Assembly (NCBI GenBank): GCA_018401645.1
Contig: JAGYKK010000008.1
Location: 36,316-100,315, forward strand
Length of the DNA: 64,000 nucleotides
Reading direction: 5' to 3'
DNA from: Mycobacterium sp.
GTDB taxonomy: Bacteria; Actinomycetota; Actinomycetes; Mycobacteriales; Mycobacteriaceae
The notes below the pieces were generated by a model. It had not been told where the DNA came from. It made no database searches and was given only the letters and a program-made list of their open reading frames with translations. Each line of letters begins with the position of its first letter. Position 1 is the stretch's first letter. The translations under genes were made by a program, and so were the position numbers. Shown in pieces: positions 1 to 11,615 of the stretch.

Positions 1-747
1 CGTCGTGCGGTAGGCGATTCGGTCCAGTGCCTGCGCGTCGGGCAGTCGCGCGACGATCCGCGACACGACCCCGTCCCGTTCGCCGTTTTCGGACATCTCG
101 CCATACCGGGACGTCTTGACCAGGAACAGCAGGCTGGCGACCCCGGCAACCAGGAACACCCCGGAGCCAAGGCCGACCACCGAGACGTGGATCGGAAGCC
201 AGTAGGACTGCAGTGCGGGCATCACCGGCGCCGCGTAGGTGTAGAGCCAACGACCCGACACCGTCAGCAGGATCAGGGTCGGCACCAGGACGAAGACCCA
301 CAGCGACCGGTAGGCCGGTTTGCGCAACACGACCGCGGCCGCGACCAGACCGCACAGCGACGTCAGATTGATGAACTCGTACATGTTGCCCCAGGGCGCC
401 CGGGAGGTGGCCAGTCCGCGCAGCACGATGCACCCGAACAGCAGAGCCATGCCGAGGTACACCAGGGCCAGGCCGGCCCTGCCGAACCGCTCCGGCAGCG
501 ATGGGGCGGGACGTTGTATGACCACGCCGGGGCGATCGGCGTCGACCTGCACGCTGAGAGGATCGGCCGGCGCTCTCCCGGCGCCGGCGGAGGCGAAAAC
601 CAGTTCCCGGGCCTCGACCCGGCGCCCCCGACTCGACGCCAGTTCGACGGCGAGCAGCATCAGCGCCATGACCAGCACGATGAGCGAGGTGGTGAACGCC
701 CAATCTGAGTAGCGGGCCAGGCCGATGTCAATGCTGTCGCTGGTCAT
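1..747 (-). CDS. ccsB: Cytochrome c biogenesis protein CcsB (CcsA/ResC type), 3' end cut by window
   Basis: This is the integral membrane subunit of the system II cytochrome c synthase, which with ResB delivers and attaches heme to apocytochrome c outside the membrane. About 249 codons are visible, and the C-terminus lies beyond the window edge. Hydrophobic segments lie near residues 20-37, 92-110, 129-142 and 148-165. The heme-handling tryptophan motif WGNMYEF starts at residue 119. The ATG at 747 overlaps the resB stop as ATGA, which implies translational coupling and fixes the start. It is the Rv0529-like last gene of the hemL-ccsB run. Identification is from the motif and the neighbours. 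Confidence 0.93.
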   Translation of the reverse strand, partial: MTSDSIDIGLARYSDWAFTTSLIVLVMALMLLAVELASSRGRRVEARELVFASAGAGRAPADPLSVQVDADRPGVVIQRPAPSLPERFGRAGLALVYLGMALLFGCIVLRGLATSRAPWGNMYEFINLTSLCGLVAAAVVLRKPAYRSLWVFVLVPTLILLTVSGRWLYTYAAPVMPALQSYWLPIHVSVVGLGSGVFLVAGVASLLFLVKTSRYGEMSENGERDGVVSRIVARLPDAQALDRIAYRTT

Positions 748-2342
748 CTGCGATCCGCCTCCGCCACTCGCCGGGCAAGCGTGTCGAACTCGCCGCTCCA
801 ACCGGAATTATCGGTGCGAGCCAACCCGCCCAATTCGACCCTCACCGTACCTGGGCCGGTGGGGGTGATGCGCGCCCATACCCGGCGACGACGAACGATC
901 AGGGAAACCAGCAGACCGCCCATCATCGCCAGGGCCGACACCAGCACCCACACCTGGGCGGGGTCGTGGGAGACCTGGAGGTTGACGAACGGGGTGGCCT
1001 TGTCGAATCGCACCACCGTGCCGTCGTCGAGACGCACCTCCTGCCCGAGGCTCAGGTTGGTGCGTTTGACCTTCGTCAGCCGATTCTGCTCGATCAGACG
1101 ACTGTCCAAGGTGAACAACGACTGCGGCCGGCCGCTGTCCAGACCGGCGTCGCCGCGGTAGATGTCGATCGCGACCGCGGGGTCGTTGAGCGCCGGAAAA
1201 CCCGAGGACAGCAGTGTGCCGTCCATCTGCTGCGTCGGCGCCAGCAGTCCGGTGATGGCGAGTTGGTGCTTGCGGCGCTGATCCGGCGGGTACAACCCGG
1301 CCGGCGGGTCGACGCGGATCACGCCCGAGGACAGCAGGGTGAGTCCGTCATCGGGGCGCCACTGGATGGTCTGGGTTCGCTGCTGTCCGTCGGGGAAGGT
1401 CACGGTGAAACTGGGCGCATAACCGTGGCCCTGCAGGTACACCCGGTCGCCACCGATGCGCAACGGGTGGTTGACCTCGAGTCGGTAGGGCCGCCAGGTT
1501 CCCGAGGCCAGGTCTGCGCCGGCCTGGTAGTCGATATTGGAGGCGAACGAGGTGGCCTGCCCGGTAGCCATGTAGGTCGCCGTGAAGTCGTTGACCCGCA
1601 CACACATTGGGTACAGCGAGGTGCCGTCCACAGTGTTCCCGGCGCGGAACGAGTCGAAAGCGGCCGGCGAGGCCGTGCAGAACCCAGGCCCGCCGTTGGC
1701 GATCACGATGACGTTGCCCTCGTAGCTGAAAAGCTTGCCGGCGGCCACTGCCGCGAGCAGGCCGAGCAGCGAGAAATGGAAGACGATGTTGCCGAACTCG
1801 CGCAGATAGCCCTTCTCGGCAGAGATCTCGGTCACGTCTCCGACCTGCCGGGTCACCCGCCGCCAACCGCGCAACTGTCCGGCGATGACCGCAGCGAGGG
1901 CATCGGGTGTGCCGGCGGCGTCCGCGTCAGCGTGCTTGGGCAGCCGACTCAGATTGCGTGGCACCGGCACCGGCACAGCGCGCATTCCGCGAACGTGCTC
2001 CAGAGTTCGTGGAGTCAGACACCCCACCAGCGAGATGAAGAGCAGGACGTAGACGGCGGTGAACCAGGAACTAGAGAACACGTCGAACAGTTGCAGGCGG
2101 TCCAGCCACGGACCGATGGTCGGATTGGCGGCCAGGTATTCCTCGACCTTCGACTCGTTCAGGCTGCGCTGGGGTAGCAGGGCGCCGGGCACCGCGCCGA
2201 GTGCGAGCAGGAACAGCAACGCCAACGCGGTGCCCATTGAGGTCAGAGCCCGCCACCCCTTCCCCGCGAGCAGGCGCCAACGCCCCGCACGCCCCGGCGT
2301 GTCGGGGACGTCTACGTCTGCTCGCGGTAGGGAAAGGGTCAT
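744..2342 (-). CDS. resB: Cytochrome c biogenesis protein ResB
   Basis: ResB is the partner of CcsB in system II cytochrome c maturation and holds apocytochrome or heme at the outer face of the membrane. The 532-residue protein has hydrophobic segments near residues 36-58, 92-110, 188-206 and 463-485, with a large extracytoplasmic domain between the third and fourth, which is the ResB topology. It overlaps ccdA upstream and ccsB downstream by 4 nt each (ATGA), so the start at 2342 is well supported. Length and layout match Rv0528-type proteins. Nothing unusual is seen in the frame. Confidence 0.93.
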   Translation of the reverse strand: MTLSLPRADVDVPDTPGRAGRWRLLAGKGWRALTSMGTALALLFLLALGAVPGALLPQRSLNESKVEEYLAANPTIGPWLDRLQLFDVFSSSWFTAVYVLLFISLVGCLTPRTLEHVRGMRAVPVPVPRNLSRLPKHADADAAGTPDALAAVIAGQLRGWRRVTRQVGDVTEISAEKGYLREFGNIVFHFSLLGLLAAVAAGKLFSYEGNVIVIANGGPGFCTASPAAFDSFRAGNTVDGTSLYPMCVRVNDFTATYMATGQATSFASNIDYQAGADLASGTWRPYRLEVNHPLRIGGDRVYLQGHGYAPSFTVTFPDGQQRTQTIQWRPDDGLTLLSSGVIRVDPPAGLYPPDQRRKHQLAITGLLAPTQQMDGTLLSSGFPALNDPAVAIDIYRGDAGLDSGRPQSLFTLDSRLIEQNRLTKVKRTNLSLGQEVRLDDGTVVRFDKATPFVNLQVSHDPAQVWVLVSALAMMGGLLVSLIVRRRRVWARITPTGPGTVRVELGGLARTDNSGWSGEFDTLARRVAEADRR

Positions 2343-3103
2343 ATCGGCAGCCTCACGTCGGTGACAAAATTATCGCGCACCCACGAGGTGAAGTCGTTCC
2401 ACACCCCCGTCACCAGTGCCAGGCCGACCACGATGAGCAGCACACCGCCGAAGATCTGAATGGCGCGGGTATTGCGGCGCAACCAGTCGAAGGCCCCGAC
2501 GGCCCAGCCCGAACCCAACGCCAACGCGACGAACGGGATGCCCAGGCCCAGGCAGTAGGCGATCACCAACGCCACACCGCGGGCGACGCTGGCCCCGTCG
2601 GTGGCGGATGCGACGGCGATCACGCCGGTCAGGGTCGGACCCAGGCACGGCGTCCAGCCGAGTGCAAACACCGCGCCGAGCAGGGGCGCTCCGGCGATTC
2701 CGGCCAGTTGGCGGGGCGCGAACCGCACCTGTCGCTGCAGGGCCGGGATGAAGCCGATGAAGGCCAGACCCATGATGATCGTGACCACGCCGCCGATACG
2801 CTGCAGCACAACCTGATTGATGATCAGCGCGGTGGTCATCCCGAGCACCGCGACGGTGCCCATGACGAACACGGCGGTGAATCCGGCCACAAACAGCGTC
2901 GCCGAACCAACAACCCGCCAACGTCGGCCGGCGTTGGAGCCGTCGACGCCGTCGACGCCGACCACCGCCGCCAGATAGGACAGATACCCGGGAACCAGCG
3001 GGACCACACACGGGGACGCGAATGACACCAGACCCGCCAGCACGCACAGCCCGAGCGCCAGTAGCAGTGGACCGGCCGCGGCGGTCTCGGCCAAACCGCT
3101 CAC
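2339..3103 (-). CDS. ccdA: Thiol:disulfide transporter CcdA
   Basis: CcdA passes reducing equivalents across the membrane to extracytoplasmic thioredoxins that keep apocytochrome cysteines reduced. The 254-residue protein is almost entirely hydrophobic, with about six membrane segments. The two redox cysteines are in family context: FASPC (Cys32) in the first segment and GWTPC (Cys153) in the fourth. The GTG start overlaps the stop of the TlpA-like gene (GTGA), and its own stop overlaps resB. This places it between its thioredoxin partner and the synthase genes, as in the Rv0526-Rv0529 order. Confidence 0.94.
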   Translation of the reverse strand: MSGLAETAAAGPLLLALGLCVLAGLVSFASPCVVPLVPGYLSYLAAVVGVDGVDGSNAGRRWRVVGSATLFVAGFTAVFVMGTVAVLGMTTALIINQVVLQRIGGVVTIIMGLAFIGFIPALQRQVRFAPRQLAGIAGAPLLGAVFALGWTPCLGPTLTGVIAVASATDGASVARGVALVIAYCLGLGIPFVALALGSGWAVGAFDWLRRNTRAIQIFGGVLLIVVGLALVTGVWNDFTSWVRDNFVTDVRLPI

Positions 3104-3708
3104 TGCTGTCCGGACACGGGTTCGGCGGCAAGGCGCGAGATCAACGGAAGCAGATCCTCGGCCAGCAGTTCGCGCAGGAAGACCGCGGCAACCCGGTGCG
3201 CACGGTCCAGCACCACCGTCGAGGGGATCACGGTGGTGGGGTACCTGCCGCCGAAGGCGATCATGGTGCGCATGGCCGGGTCGTAGATCGACGGGAAGGT
3301 GATGTTGCGATCGGTGATGAAATCGCGCGGCGCGTCGATCGAGTTGTCGCGCACGTCGATTCCCAGCACCGCGACGCCATCGTCGCGAGTGCTCTCATAA
3401 ACCTGCTGCAACTGAATCATCTCGGACCGGCACGGCCCGCACCATTGCCCCCAGACGTTGATCACCGTCACCTGGCCGGCGAAATCACTCAGCGAGATGG
3501 TTCGTTCGAGGTCCATCAGGTCCGGCCCCGACAGCGGTCCCGGTTTGCCGCGGCTCTCCGGCGGGTCGTAGGTGATATCCGTCTGCCCACCCGGGGCGAC
3601 GAACTCGAAGGTGCCGCCCTGGGCGACGGCGTCGTCGCCGGTGGAGCAGCCCGAGACCAGTACCGCGGCCACCGGGGCAACGAGTACCTTCGCGAGGAGC
3701 CGCTTCAC
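3100..3708 (-). CDS. TlpA/ResA-like thioredoxin lipoprotein
   Basis: This is a membrane-anchored extracytoplasmic thioredoxin, expected to reduce apocytochrome c cysteines using electrons from CcdA. The 202-residue protein has a lipoprotein signal with lipobox VSGC (Cys21). It then carries a thioredoxin-fold domain whose active site WCGPC uses Cys90 and Cys93, followed by a family-typical region reading VLGIDVRDN. The GTG start overlaps the phosphatase stop and its stop overlaps ccdA, both as GTGA. The exact substrate is inferred from the neighbouring ccdA, resB and ccsB genes. Confidence 0.9.
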   Translation of the reverse strand: MKRLLAKVLVAPVAAVLVSGCSTGDDAVAQGGTFEFVAPGGQTDITYDPPESRGKPGPLSGPDLMDLERTISLSDFAGQVTVINVWGQWCGPCRSEMIQLQQVYESTRDDGVAVLGIDVRDNSIDAPRDFITDRNITFPSIYDPAMRTMIAFGGRYPTTVIPSTVVLDRAHRVAAVFLRELLAEDLLPLISRLAAEPVSGQQ

Positions 3709-4321
3709 GTGTTTGCCGGCTCCGAGTATTGCCAGTCGACGAGTTCATCACCCTCGAAGACGAAAGTATTGAGCGAGGCGAGGTCACACATCCGGCGGCG
3801 CGGGTCGTGGGGCAGCCGGTGGCCGAGCATCGACCGTCGCAAGATCTCCACCGGCAGTTGATGACTGACGCACACCACCTCGTGTCCCTCGGCGGCCTTG
3901 CGAGCCGCCTCGATCGCGCGCCGCATTCTCGAAGCGACCTGGGCGTAGGGCTCGCCCCAGGACGGCCGCAGCGGGTTGAGCAGATATCTCCAGTTTCGCG
4001 GATCCCGCAGCGCACCGTCGCCGGGTGACACCCGCTGGCCTTCGAAGATGTTCTCGCTTTCGATGAGATCGCCGTTGGAGTCGATGGTCAAGCGGTGGTG
4101 CCCGGCGATCGGGGCGGCGGTCTGCTGGGCACGCTCCAGCGGTGAGGCGATCACCGCGACGATGTCGCGACCGGCCAGCGCATCGGCGACCGCCTGGGCC
4201 TGGGCCTTGCCGCGCTCGGAAAGGTAGAAGCCGGGCTTGCGCCCGTAGAGGATCTTGTCCGGGTTGTGCACCTCGCCGTGGCGCATCACATGCACGGTGG
4301 TCTGGGATCGGGTCGAAGCGC

Positions 4322-4325
<4 letters not shown>
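3705..4325 (-). CDS. Histidine phosphatase family (phosphoglycerate-mutase-like) protein
   Basis: A 206-residue protein of the histidine phosphatase superfamily. The catalytic RHG motif is at about residues 15-17, in a segment reading [10 protein letters not shown]. An arginine-containing [11 protein letters not shown] segment and a second histidine (CVSHQLP) complete the usual set of catalytic residues. The GTG at 4325 is preferred because it gives a GTGA overlap with the hemL stop; the open frame extends further upstream but would lie inside hemL. It matches the Rv0525 position between hemL and the TlpA gene. The substrate is unknown. Confidence 0.85.
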
Positions 4326-5646
<1,321 letters not shown>

Positions 5647-5745
5647 GAACTCCAGTGTTCCAGCCCGACGCGACCGTCAACCAAATGGTGTAGTGTCGCG
5701 TCACCCAGGCCCGATTCCGGACTATGCTGCGCTCGGGCGAGCATT

Positions 5746-6812
5746 CAGTGAGAGCGGTAGATCCGCCCCCGGCCACCGACGGTGACCACCACTGCCGCGC
5801 CGGGCCGCGGGCGGCGGGGCGCCACCGGCGATCCGAACCGGGAGCCAGGTGCCGTCGGCGTTCCACTTCAACCAGCGAGTCGTGGCCGTAGTAGGCCGCT
5901 CGGCGCCCACCAGGCATCTCGCGCATCGCACGGTGGCACGACGCGCGCGCATCCATTTCAACGTCGGCTGGCGCTGAATGGTGGCTTCAATGCTCATTTG
6001 CCGCCTCAGTGGTCCACCGATGCAGAAACTGATGGCGTCCAGATCGCAGACCACCACCGCAGATCGACGTCAACCCAGTTCGATCAAACGTCGACTGAAT
6101 CGCCACCCTGAGGTCGACCGGCGCGTCATAGACTTCCCGCGGGGAACCTGCTCGTACGATGCGGCCGCCAGGCATGACGGCGACGAGGTCGGCGGTGGAC
6201 AGCGCCTCCTCCTGGTCGTGGGTGACCAATAGTGCGGTGGTGCCCTGAGCGCAGTAGTCTGCGTACCTGGCGCGCAGGTGGGTGCGCAGCGTGGCATCCA
6301 GTGAACTGAATGGCTCGTCGAGGAGCACAACTCCTCCGGTCGCGGCGCCAGGGCGCGGGCGAGTGCGACGCGCTGCTGTTGGCCACCGGAGAGATCGTGC
6401 GGCGGGCATCGGCATAGGTCCGCCATCTGCACCAGCTCGAGCACCTTCGTGTGGACGCGATCCGTCGCGCCGCGCGGCAGCCCGGAACCCGACATTGCCA
6501 CTACACTCAGATGCGGAACAGCGCGCCCTCCTGCGGGCACGATGCCCACCCGGCGTTTCTCCGGCGGGAACGAAGATGCAGCCGGACCCGCGCGGGCGAC
6601 GACCCGCTCGCCGAAGAGCACCGATCCGGTTCGGGGCGTTAGGATCCGGCCAGATGCGCAGCAGGGTCGTCTTGCCCGAGCCACTCGCGCCGAGCACCGC
6701 GACCAGAGACCCTGACGGCACCTCAAGGTCGAGATGGTCGATCACATCCACTCCGCCCGACCGCTCTCGTCGTAGCTGAAGCCCAGGCCCCGTACCGATG
6801 TACCCCGGTCAC
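5746..6812 (-). pseudogene. FbpC-type iron ABC transporter ATP-binding protein, frame broken
   Basis: This is the ATPase of a ferric-iron type importer. Pieces in different frames give Walker A GASGSGKTTLLR, the signature LSGGQQQRVALARALA, Walker B VLLDEPFSSLDATLR and the H-loop LLVTHDQEEAL. A C-terminal TOBE-like part ends in a frame reading AAVVVTVGGRGRIYRSH before a TGA at 5746. The span of about 355 codons fits the FbpC length. The GTG at 6812 overlaps the permease stop (GTGA). Several indels are needed to join the frames. Iron specificity is inferred from the operon and its IdeR-like box. Confidence 0.8.
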
Positions 6813-8383
6813 ACCGGCACCTCCGCGGTTTCTCGATAGGCCCCACGGCACGTCCGGAGCAGCCACGCGGGGACGGGCCGCCAACGCCACCAGGGTGATC
6901 GCATACGGCGCCGCCGATCCGTAGGCGGCCACTTCGGTCCGGCTCCACAGCTCCGTCGCCAGGGTGTCCAGTCCCGTCGGCCGGAGCATCAGCGTGGCGG
7001 CAACTCCTTCATGGCTGTCAGCAGAACCAGCATCCCGCCAGCGGCTATCCCGGGCAGGGAGGCGCAGAGTCGTTGTGGCCCATGCCCGTAGGGGTCCGAG
7101 TCCGAGGGTACGAGCGGTCTCCTCCAAGACTGGCGGCACGGCTGCCGTCGCACTGCGGCACCTACCGCCTTGGGCCCGAAGAGGATCGCGTAGGCGAGGG
7201 AGCGAGTGACGCGACTCTGATAGGCGGTCGCGCCACCGCGAGGGTCAGAACACCAGCGACAGCCCGACCACGACACCTGGAGTGCGTGGCCGGTGAACGA
7301 CAGCGTTTCGATGGTGCGCACCGACCGCGTGCGGTACCGCCCGGCGAGAGATTTGACCGGTACCGCCAGCACGACGGCGAGGACCGCACCCGCGGAGGAC
7401 ACGGCGACCGATGTCACTGCGGCGGAAACGAGTTGACCGTGGACGACGAGCGGCGACCTGGTGCCCTCCAGCATGCGCAGGATCAGCAGGTACAAGGGAC
7501 GCCGAGCGCCAAGACGGTGAGCGCGGTGAGACAGCCGAGAGCCGCTGACGCGGGCTGCGGCGCTCAGCGCACCGGTGCCGAAGGCCGCTAAAGCCGCGGC
7601 CACCCGCCATCGCAGGGATCGGCCCCGAACCCGGCGCCTCGGCCGTCACCAGCAGCACCGCCAGCGCCACCAGGACCAGGGCAAGGACCGTCGCGCCGAT
7701 CCGGTCGAAGCCAGCTCCGGTAGGACGCATAGATGACCCGGGTGAACGCGTCGACGCGCAGCAGGGCGACGGCCCCGGAAGTCGGAGAGCACGTAGAGCG
7801 CCACCAGCAGCGCCTGGCCCGCCGCGGCGGGCCACGCCTGCACCAGCGTGGCTTTCGGCGAAGGCACGCACGTGAACCAGACCCAGCGCAACGGGCCACC
7901 TCCTCGATGGCCGGGTCGGCCCGCAGGGCGGCCGTCACCGGTAACACCACGTAGGGGTAGCAGACCAGGGTGAGGATCAGCGCCGCTGCCCAAAACCCGT
8001 GCATCGCGGGGAATTGGGAGATCCACGCGTAGGCGGCCACATACGACGGCACCGCCATGGCAGGGTGGCGGTGATCAGCCACATCCCCGCATCGGCAGCC
8101 TGGCGCGAGCGATCAGCCACGCCGTGGGCACGCCGATGAACAGACAGGCAGACCACGGTTAGACCAGTGCCACCGAGGTACCGACCGCTGAGGGTCCGGG
8201 GCCGGGCTTAGCACGTCGACAACGCGCTGCGGCCCGCCCCGCCGGGCACGCACGAACAAATACAGCAGGGAATCAGCGAAAGGGCAGCGGTGTCCCACCC
8301 GCTGAGCAGCAGCAACCGAGGTGGCCGGGCGGAGGTGCGTTGGCGATCCGGTGATCAAGTGTCGGGGCTGGCGCCGATGTCAC
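6809..8383 (-). pseudogene. FbpB-type iron ABC transporter permease, frame broken
   Basis: This is the double-length permease of the Fbp-like importer: 1575 nt, about 524 residues, as expected for a permease with two fused membrane halves. Clear fragments include PSYVAAYAWISQFPAMHGF, FWAAALILTLVCYPYVVLP and, near the end, ATLMLRPTGLDTLATELW. The last follows LLTAMKELP, a typical EAA-loop region of this family. The coding frame changes many times. The GTG at 8383 overlaps the stop of the binding-protein gene, and the stop at 6809 overlaps the ATPase start, both as GTGA. Confidence 0.78.
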
Positions 8384-9394
8384 TGCAACCCGACATCCTC
8401 CAACATCGCCAGCAACGCCGGGAGGCCGGCGAGCTCGTCGAGGGCGATGCGGGGTCCGCGTAGCGAATCCAGGCGGCAGTCCGCGGCCGGCGGCACCGAC
8501 GGCAGCAGCGTACTCAAAGGTGTTATGACGAACCACCGCTGTACCTCGGGGGCGAGCAGGTCATTCGACGAGCCGCGCAGCGTCGACGTCGGCCGCGGCA
8601 GACTGGAGGATACCCTAATACCGCGACATTGACCAGACCGCCTCGGATCGCCGGGGGCGCGGTGAAGGCGATCTAAGCACGCACTCCAGCCCACCGGCGG
8701 CCTTCGTACCAGTAGTATGGCTGATCAGCCCGAGTCGACCTGACCGGCATTGACCGCGTCGAGGATGAGTCCGTTCTTCTCTCGAATTTCTGTACGTCGT
8801 TGGCCAACAAAAGCCCGCGGGAGCCACCGCCGCGTCACCTCGTCGCCGGAGGAGACCCGCATCGCCGTGACGAACGCCCGAAACGACGCGCTGGTGTCGG
8901 CGCGTTACGTTCAGCCACCGCGGCCGGTCAAATCGAAGACCGAACGCGGGACATCGGCGGCGGGCGTCTGTTGGCTGTCATAGGCGATCACGCGGACGCG
9001 CCCGGTCACGCCGGTCCAGGCCCGTCGGCGAGCGGTAAACGGCCGGGATGACGTCGGACACCCGGCAGCACGGCGAACAGTCCGCCCGCCTGACCGCGCC
9101 GAGCGCACCGGCGTCCGGGCGAAGAACACCTGCGCGGGATCGCTTTATCACCCTCCTCGACAAGTTGGGCGGCCAGTTCGGCGCTGTCGCCGTAGCGGGC
9201 CTGCACCGCAATCCCGGTCGCAGCAGTGAACTTCTTCCAGCAGGGGTCCGATCAATTGCTCGGATCGACCCGAATAGACGGTCAGGGATCGCGGGTCGCC
9301 CCGATTCCGTGCCGCACGCGGCCAGCAGCATCCCGATGAGCATGCCGATCACCGTGAACAGGGCGATCCGGACGGGACGACGCGAGCGGGGCAC
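8380..9394 (-). pseudogene. FbpA-type iron-binding lipoprotein, frame broken
   Basis: This is the extracellular substrate-binding component of the importer. The N-terminus from the GTG at 9394 has basic residues, a hydrophobic stretch and lipobox LLAAC, predicting a lipoprotein. Downstream fragments such as YGDSAELAAQLVEEGD, ASGRWV-like remnants and, at the C-terminus, LDELAGLPALLAMLEDVGLQ fit an FbpA/Thi-type binding protein. The span of 338 codons is normal, but the frame changes repeatedly. It is the first gene of the operon, and an IdeR-like box lies 19 nt upstream of its start codon. Iron as ligand is inferred. Confidence 0.75.
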
Positions 9395-9412
9395 CGGAAC
9401 TCTTTCGGGATA

Positions 9413-9431
9413 TAAAGTGAGGCTTGCCTAA
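9413..9431 (-). promoter_or_regulatory. IdeR/DtxR-like iron box upstream of the fbpABC-like operon
   Basis: On the minus strand the site reads TTAGGCAAGCCTCACTTTA. It matches about 15 of the 19 positions of the remembered IdeR consensus TWAGGTTAGSCTAACCTWA. It lies directly upstream of the transporter start at 9394, overlapping a TATATC that could be a -10 element. This position predicts repression by iron-loaded IdeR. It sits between the operon and the stop of the copper ATPase gene. Confidence 0.72.
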
Positions 9432-9437
9432 CATTCC

Positions 9438-11587
9438 CTACCGAGCGGCCGGTTTCGTTGACCCTTCGTCTCGGCACCTCCCACCCGGGTGCTCAGCGGA
9501 GCGTCTGAGCCGCAGGCTGTTGGCCACCACCAGCACCGAGGATGCCGCCATAGCCGCGCCGGCGATCATCGGGTCTGCGCGCAGCCCCAGCGCCGCCGGG
9601 GACGCCGCGGTGTTGCAGCCGAACGCCCAGAACAGGTTCTCTTGACGATCCGCAGTGTTTTCGACGACAACCGCAGCGCGGTCGGGACGGTCCGCAGGTC
9701 ACCGCGCACCAGGGTGATGTCAATGGCCTCGGGATCGCCGCATCGGTCCTGGTTCCCATCGCCATCCCGATATCGGCGGTCGCCAGCGCCACCGAATCGT
9801 TGACGCCGTCGCCGACCATCGCGACCGGCTTTCGCCGCGGGCCCGCAGTGCGCTGATCGCGTCGGCCTTTCCCATTTTCGCAAACACCCCGGCGATGACG
9901 TCGGAGGCGGCAATGCCGACCTCGGCGGCCACCCGGGCGGCGACCGCGGTGTTGTCTCCGGTCAACAACATCGGGGTGATGCCCATCGCCTTCAATTCGG
10001 CGACGGCTTCGGCGCTGGCGGGTTTGACCGCGTCGGCCAGGCGGATCACCCGCGCGCGACACCGCCCCAACTCACCACCACGGAGGTGCGACCGTCGGAG
10101 TCGGCGGCCCTGGTCACCGTGACGCTGGTGCCGTCCACCACGCCACTGACCCCGGTTCCGGGATTGTTGACGAAGTCGGTGACCGGTGCAGGCGCCGAAC
10201 CCCGTGCCCGGGCCGCGCCGACGATGGCCGCCACCGGATGCTCGAGGCCGCCTCGACCGACGCGGCGTACCCCAGCACCGCGGCGGAATTTTCGCCGGGT
10301 GCCGCCTCGACGGCACTGACCGTCATCCGGCCGGTGGTCACCGTTCCGGTCTTGTCCAGGACGACGGTGTCGATACCCCGCACGGTCTCCGGAACTCGCG
10401 GCGTCTTGATCAGCACCTCGGAGCCAGCGCCGCGGCCGGTGCCCACCAGGATCGCCGTCGGCGTACAGGCCCAGCGCGCAGGGACAGGCGATGATCAGCA
10501 TCGCGACCGCCGCGGTGAACGCGGCGGTGGCCGAATGCCCGGTCGCGAGCCAGCCCGCCAACGTCAGAGCGGCAATCACCATCACGACAGGAACGAATAC
10601 CTCCGACACCCGGTCGGCCAGCCGCTGAATCGATGCCTTGCCACTCTGGGCATCGGCCACCATCGCGGCCATCCGCGCCAATTGTGTCTCGCCGCCAACT
10701 TTATTCGCACGCAACACAATCCGGCCGTAGGTGTTGACCGCACCACCGAGCACCGGGGAGCCGGCACGAACGTCGACGGGCACCGACTCCCCGGTCATCG
10801 CCGAGGTGTCCAGTGCCGAGGCGCCCTCGATCACCACACCGTCGGTGCCCACCCGTTCCCCGGGCCGCACCACAATCACGTCACCCACGACGAGGTCGCC
10901 GACCGTGATCCGCACCTCCTCGCCATCGCGCAGCACGGTGGCCTCCTTCGCGCCGAGCGACAGCAGTGCGCGCAACGCCGAACCGGCCGACCGTTTGGCC
11001 TTGCCTTCGGCGTAGCGACCGGCCAGCAGGAACACGGTGACCACGACCGCGACTTCGAAGTACAGGTGCGCGCCCGTTCCGGTGACCACCACGAACACCG
11101 ACCACAGGTACGCGGCCAGGGTGCCCAGCGATACCAGGGTGTCCATGGTGGACGTGCCATGCCGGGCGCCGTTCAGGGCCGCCGCGTGGAAGGAGCGACC
11201 GCTGAAGAACACGATCGGGGTGGCCAGGGCGAGCACCAGCCATTGCCAGCCGGGGAACTGCCAACCCGGTACCGACGACAGTGCCACCACCGGAACGGCC
11301 AGTGCCGTCGCGACGATCAATCGGGGCCGCAACCCGTCCTCGGGGACATCGTGGTCCAGATGATCGCCGGGGCGGGTGTGTTCGAGCACCGAGGCGTGGT
11401 AGCCGGTGGTCTCGACCGCGTCGATGAGGTCACGGGCGTCCACCGTCGGGTCGTGGTCGACGTGGGCCTGTTCGACCACGAAGTTCACGGTGGCCCGCAC
11501 CCCGTCGAGGCGGTTGAGGCCACGTTCGATCTTCGCGGCGCAGGAGGCACAGGTCATCCCGCTCAGCCGCAGATCCGTGGTCGTCAT
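9438..11587 (-). pseudogene. Copper-exporting P1B-type ATPase (CtpB/CopA-like), frame broken in 3' half
   Basis: This is a copper-transporting P-type ATPase of the inner membrane. The first ~400 codons are intact: an N-terminal metal-binding domain with GMTCASC, membrane segments, TGES in the actuator domain, and the CPCALGL transport motif where the frame breaks (near 10450). Later pieces supply [38 protein letters not shown] and the final membrane helices with MAASS. The last transmembrane motif reads FGCN where YN is usual. The ATG at 11587 is chosen because the upstream ATG at 11623 would place the CsoR-like operator inside the gene. The stop is inferred as TAG at 9438. Confidence 0.85.
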
Positions 11588-11596
11588 AACCCGGAC

Positions 11597-11615
11597 TATA
11601 CCCCTAGGGGGTATA
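11597..11615 (-). promoter_or_regulatory. CsoR-like copper operator
   Basis: The + strand reads TATACCCCTAGGGGGTATA, a near-perfect palindrome of the ATACCC...GGGTAT type bound by copper-sensing CsoR repressors in actinobacteria. It is 10 nt upstream of the copper ATPase ATG at 11587 and overlaps the TAG stop of the preceding small membrane gene. No csoR gene is in the window. Function is inferred from the motif and its target. Confidence 0.75.

Noticed and set aside
966..2177. Long + strand ORF (403 codons) opposite resB
   Set aside because: It mirrors resB codon by codon, has a composition rich in R/G/H without domains, and resB is clearly real.
5650..6057. A separate unknown gene between hemL and the transporter ATPase
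   Set aside because: The frames there fit the C-terminal TOBE-like part of the ATPase, ending at the TGA at 5746.
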